Shown one piece after another: positions 25,310-25,457 of a stretch of 25,457 bases of DNA. The notes beneath the pieces are model-generated. The model had not been told where the DNA came from and made no database searches. It was given only the letters and a program-made list of their open reading frames with translations. Made by a program: the position numbers and the translations under genes. The stretch lies in contig WBZZ01006560.1 of NCBI GenBank assembly GCA_019918135.1, positions 72,501-97,957 of the forward strand, read 5' to 3'. This DNA is from Paulinella micropora. Taxonomy: Eukaryota > Cercozoa > Imbricatea > Euglyphida > Paulinellidae. Within the stretch, counting starts at the first letter, position 1. Each line of letters begins with the position of its first letter.

Positions 25310-25370
<61 letters not shown>

Positions 25371-25371
25371 A

Positions 25372-25457
<86 letters not shown>
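24986..25457. repeat. (TATG)n then (TATC)n microsatellite to window end
   Basis: About 24990-25300 is (TATG)n with GCATGC and TGTGTG interruptions; about 25311-25457 is a nearly perfect (TATC)n run with one interruption (CAATC) near 25370. The tract may continue beyond the window. Open frames on the reverse strand (Tyr/Ile/His/Thr) are repeat artefacts. Confidence 0.95.

Noticed and set aside
1..25457. tRNA, rRNA or other structured RNA genes
   Set aside because: No cloverleaf, rRNA core or snoRNA box arrangement could be recognised by eye in the unique segments.

Overview
The window comes from a nuclear genome of a microbial eukaryote. It has spliced genes with GT/AG introns, long microsatellite tracts, a multi-domain deubiquitinase and an LTR retrotransposon. 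GC-rich coding sequence beside AT-rich intergenic DNA and tetranucleotide-repeat introns recall eustigmatophyte or other stramenopile algae. That is a low-confidence guess; no sequence match was run.

Region 1 (about 1-10061, + strand) is a ubiquitin-specific protease gene of the large USP9X/USP24/USP34 type. The well-supported part is six exons: 1905-4801, 4873-6291, 6562-8172, 8325-8672, 9082-9143 and 9419-10061. Three further upstream exons (421-458, 672-705, 1318-1608) are proposed because their splice phases fit, so the gene may start left of the window. The protein has a long disordered, charged N-terminus, a C19 catalytic core (Cys codon 4725-4727, His codon 5812-5814), a helical C-terminal half and a final RanBP2/NZF-type zinc finger. 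Nearly every intron is a simple-sequence repeat. Two introns carry extra copies of the downstream splice acceptor plus the start of the next exon. One frame conflict at a poly-C run needs a one-base correction.

Region 2 (10062-12031) is AT-rich intergenic DNA. It holds CT/CA microsatellites, a strong hairpin beside TTAACCC repeats, a 274-bp MITE with 25-bp terminal inverted repeats and TA target duplications, and a weak candidate two-exon reverse-strand gene.

Region 3 (12032-23963) is a complete-length but coding-defective Ty3/Gypsy-type LTR retrotransposon of 11,932 bp. It has two 249-bp LTRs differing at 7 positions, a 4-bp CCAG target duplication, a primer-binding-site candidate and a polypurine tract. 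Gag (with a CCCH-like finger and an RGG box), protease, RT/RNase H and integrase follow in the order PR-RT-RH-IN, which defines Ty3/Gypsy. The reading frame is broken about eight times. A small extra ORF (20863-21147) and about 2.5 kb of non-coding DNA with a 174-bp tandem duplication lie between integrase and the 3' LTR.

Region 4 (23964-25457) is host DNA again: one candidate exon encoding an acidic protein, long G, T and A homopolymers, then (TATG)n and (TATC)n microsatellites to the window end.
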